A stretch of 24,037 bases of DNA from UMGS1052 sp045532035 (GTDB taxonomy: Bacteria > Bacillota > Clostridia > Oscillospirales > CAG-382): the NCBI GenBank assembly GCA_045532035.1, contig JAZSFD010000097.1, positions 1-24,037 of the forward strand, given 5' to 3'. The translations under genes and the position numbers were made by a program. Positions 23,190 to 24,037 of this stretch are shown here, one piece after another. Under the pieces are notes generated by a model, which did no database searches, was not told the origin of the DNA, and saw nothing but the letters and a program-made list of their open reading frames with translations. Each line of letters opens with the position of its first letter. The stretch's first letter is position 1.

Positions 23190-23543
23190 ATGGCTAGAAT
23201 TAAGGGCGCTCTTATGACAAGAAAGAGACGCAACAAGATGTTAAAGCTCGCTAAGGGCTACTGGGGTTCCAAGAGCAAGCACTTCAAGATGGCAAAACAG
23301 GCCGTAATGAAGAGCGGCAACTACGCTTTTGCAGGCAGAAAGATGAAGAAAAGAGATTTCAGAAAACTCTGGATCACTCGTATCTCTGCTCAGTGCAAGG
23401 TAAACGACATCAACTATTCGAGATTTATGAACGGTCTCAAGAAGGCAGGCGTTACTCTTAACAGAAAGATGCTTGCTGAGATCGCAGTTTCCGACAAGGA
23501 AGCTTTCGCAAACCTCGTTGCTACCGCAAAGGCAGCTCTCTAA
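23190..23543 (+). CDS. rplT: Ribosomal protein L20 (bL20)
   Basis: A 117-residue bL20, an early-binding 23S rRNA protein and, in several bacteria, the repressor of its own operon. The long basic N-terminal extension (RIKGALMTRKRRNKMLKLAKGY...) and the globular part (RISAQCKVNDINYSRFMNGLKKAG) are intact, and the length is normal. GGAGGT at 23177-23182 lies 7 bases from the ATG. It is the last gene of the infC operon, closed by a terminator 10 bases after the stop, and is the likely ligand of the leader upstream of infC. Confidence 0.98.
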   Translation: MARIKGALMTRKRRNKMLKLAKGYWGSKSKHFKMAKQAVMKSGNYAFAGRKMKKRDFRKLWITRISAQCKVNDINYSRFMNGLKKAGVTLNRKMLAEIAVSDKEAFANLVATAKAAL

Positions 23544-23553
23544 TTTATAAATA

Positions 23554-23586
23554 AAAGCCTTCCGATTCGGAGGGCTTTATTTTTTG
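23554..23586 (+). terminator. Terminator of the infC operon
   Basis: AAAGCCTTCCG pairs with CGGAGGGCTTT (one G-U, loop ATT) and is followed by ATTTTTT. It lies 10 bases after the rplT stop. Confidence 0.92.
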
Positions 23587-23594
23587 CCATTGAT

Positions 23595-23714
23595 TAAACT
23601 TTGACTCCTTCCGTCTTCGCCTGCGGCGAATCCACCTCCCTCATGAGGGAGGCTTATTAAGGCTCCTCCTTTGGGGGAGCTGTCAGCGTAGCTGACTGAG
23701 GGAGTCGGAGTTTA
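23595..23714. repeat. Stacked-hairpin repeat element, copy 1 (complete)
   Basis: A 120-bp non-coding element with imperfect 14-bp terminal inverted repeats (23595-23608 and 23701-23714, 12 of 14 pairs, starting TAAACT and ending AGTTTA). Inside lie four hairpins in a row: TTCGCC-TGC-GGCGAA, the perfect palindrome CCTCCCTCATGAGGGAGG, a CTCC...GGAG hairpin, and GTCAGC-GTA-GCTGAC. It encodes nothing. The shape fits a MITE- or REP-like element; which transposase, if any, moves it is unknown. A copy 344 bp downstream is nearly identical. Confidence 0.85.
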
Positions 23715-23734
23715 GGTGTCGAAAACGGGGCTGA

Positions 23735-23836
23735 TATCGAAAGATCCTTTTCGATAATTGTTTTCTACCGTTATTTCTTTTTCAAAAAGAAATGACGAGA
23801 GGGAGTGCGCGAGAGGGGCGTGATAGCTCCTCTCGC
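23735..23836. repeat. Cluster of three inverted repeats between hairpin elements
   Basis: No gene is seen here. Three separate inverted repeats occur: TATCGAAA / TTTCGATA (23735-23756), ATTTCTTTTT / AAAAAGAAAT with one central base (23773-23793), and GCGAGAGG / CCTCTCGC (23809-23836). The last two are strong hairpins. They look like parts of the same compound repeat region. Confidence 0.65.
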
Positions 23837-23841
23837 ATTGC

Positions 23842-23928
23842 TTTTTACCATTGATTGCGGAAGAGGAGGCAAAATAAGGCTTATCCTTTGGGGGCTGCAG
23901 TCAGAGCTGACTGCGGGAGTTGAGTTTT
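23842..23928. repeat. Stacked-hairpin repeat, degenerate copy
   Basis: TTTTTACCATTGATT at 23842 matches the box before the other copies with one change. The rest aligns with the right part of copy 1: GAGGAGGC, TAAGGCT, CCTTTGGGGG, then a perfect GCAGTCAG-AG-CTGACTGC hairpin and GGGAGTTGAGTTT. The left hairpins are missing, so this copy is truncated and diverged. Confidence 0.75.
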
Positions 23929-23938
23929 TGCCATTGAT

Positions 23939-24037
23939 TAAACTCTGACTCCTTCCGCCTTCGCCTGCGGCGAATCCACCTCCCTCATGAGGGAGGCTTA
24001 TTAAGGCTCCTCCTTTGGGGGAGCTGTCAGCGTAGCT
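23939..24037. repeat. Stacked-hairpin repeat, copy 3 (cut by window end)
   Basis: From 23925 to the window end the sequence matches 23581-23693 in 111 of 113 positions, including the box TTTTTGCCATTGATT before the element. The right terminal repeat lies outside the window. Confidence 0.9.

Noticed and set aside
23581..24037. CRISPR array at the right edge
   Set aside because: The repeats are about 120 bp, imperfectly spaced, internally palindromic and partly decayed; there are no short identical repeats with unique spacers and no cas genes.

Overview
The window looks like chromosome of an anaerobic, saccharolytic low-to-mid GC Bacillota, most likely a Clostridia of the Oscillospiraceae/Ruminococcaceae type. 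The evidence is pyruvate:ferredoxin oxidoreductase, strong Shine-Dalgarno sequences throughout, GTG/TTG starts, the infC-rpmI-rplT order, an ftsEX / murein hydrolase / Ctp protease cluster, intracellular glycosidases, and a stacked-hairpin repeat of a kind I associate with this group. The taxonomic call is inference; no rRNA is present.

Layout, left to right. (1) 1-2193: 3' part of a PFOR gene, closed by a strong terminator. (2) 2329-4529: a tightly overlapping trio (GH28-like beta-helix glycosidase, small lipoprotein, RNase HI) in which both junctions are 14-bp overlaps. (3) 4560-6803: O-acetylhomoserine sulfhydrylase and homoserine O-acyltransferase, a two-step methionine module ending in a terminator. 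(4) 6933-7934: an NAD-dependent epimerase-like gene, convergent with a minus-strand HTH regulator (7980-9395) that carries a long unrecognised C-terminal region. (5) 9555-13519, minus strand: a beta-helix protein gene and a copper P-type ATPase joined by a TAATG stop/start. The ATPase carries a C-terminal CopZ-like domain that may also be made separately from an internal start.

(6) 13788-17934: ftsE, ftsX, an M23 murein hydrolase with coiled coil, and an S41 C-terminal processing protease, a cell-wall remodelling module in which FtsEX would control the hydrolase. (7) 17946-22058: smpB, an unrecognised 195-residue protein, a cysteine synthase with unusual active-site motifs, and a GH42 beta-galactosidase with an in-frame 18-bp tandem duplication. 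(8) 22112-23586: the infC-rpmI-rplT operon with a clear promoter, a leader ending in an intrinsic terminator (attenuation), and an apparent AUA start codon for IF-3. (9) 23587-24037: no gene; nested and tandem hairpin repeats, with two near-identical copies 344 bp apart and a decayed copy between them.

Most of the window is ordinary housekeeping sequence. I do not see a defence system, prophage, CRISPR array, tRNA or rRNA. The observations most worth a second look are the CopA-CopZ fusion with an internal ribosome binding site, the infC leader and AUA start, the variant CysK motifs, the large HTH regulator, and the hairpin repeat at the right edge.
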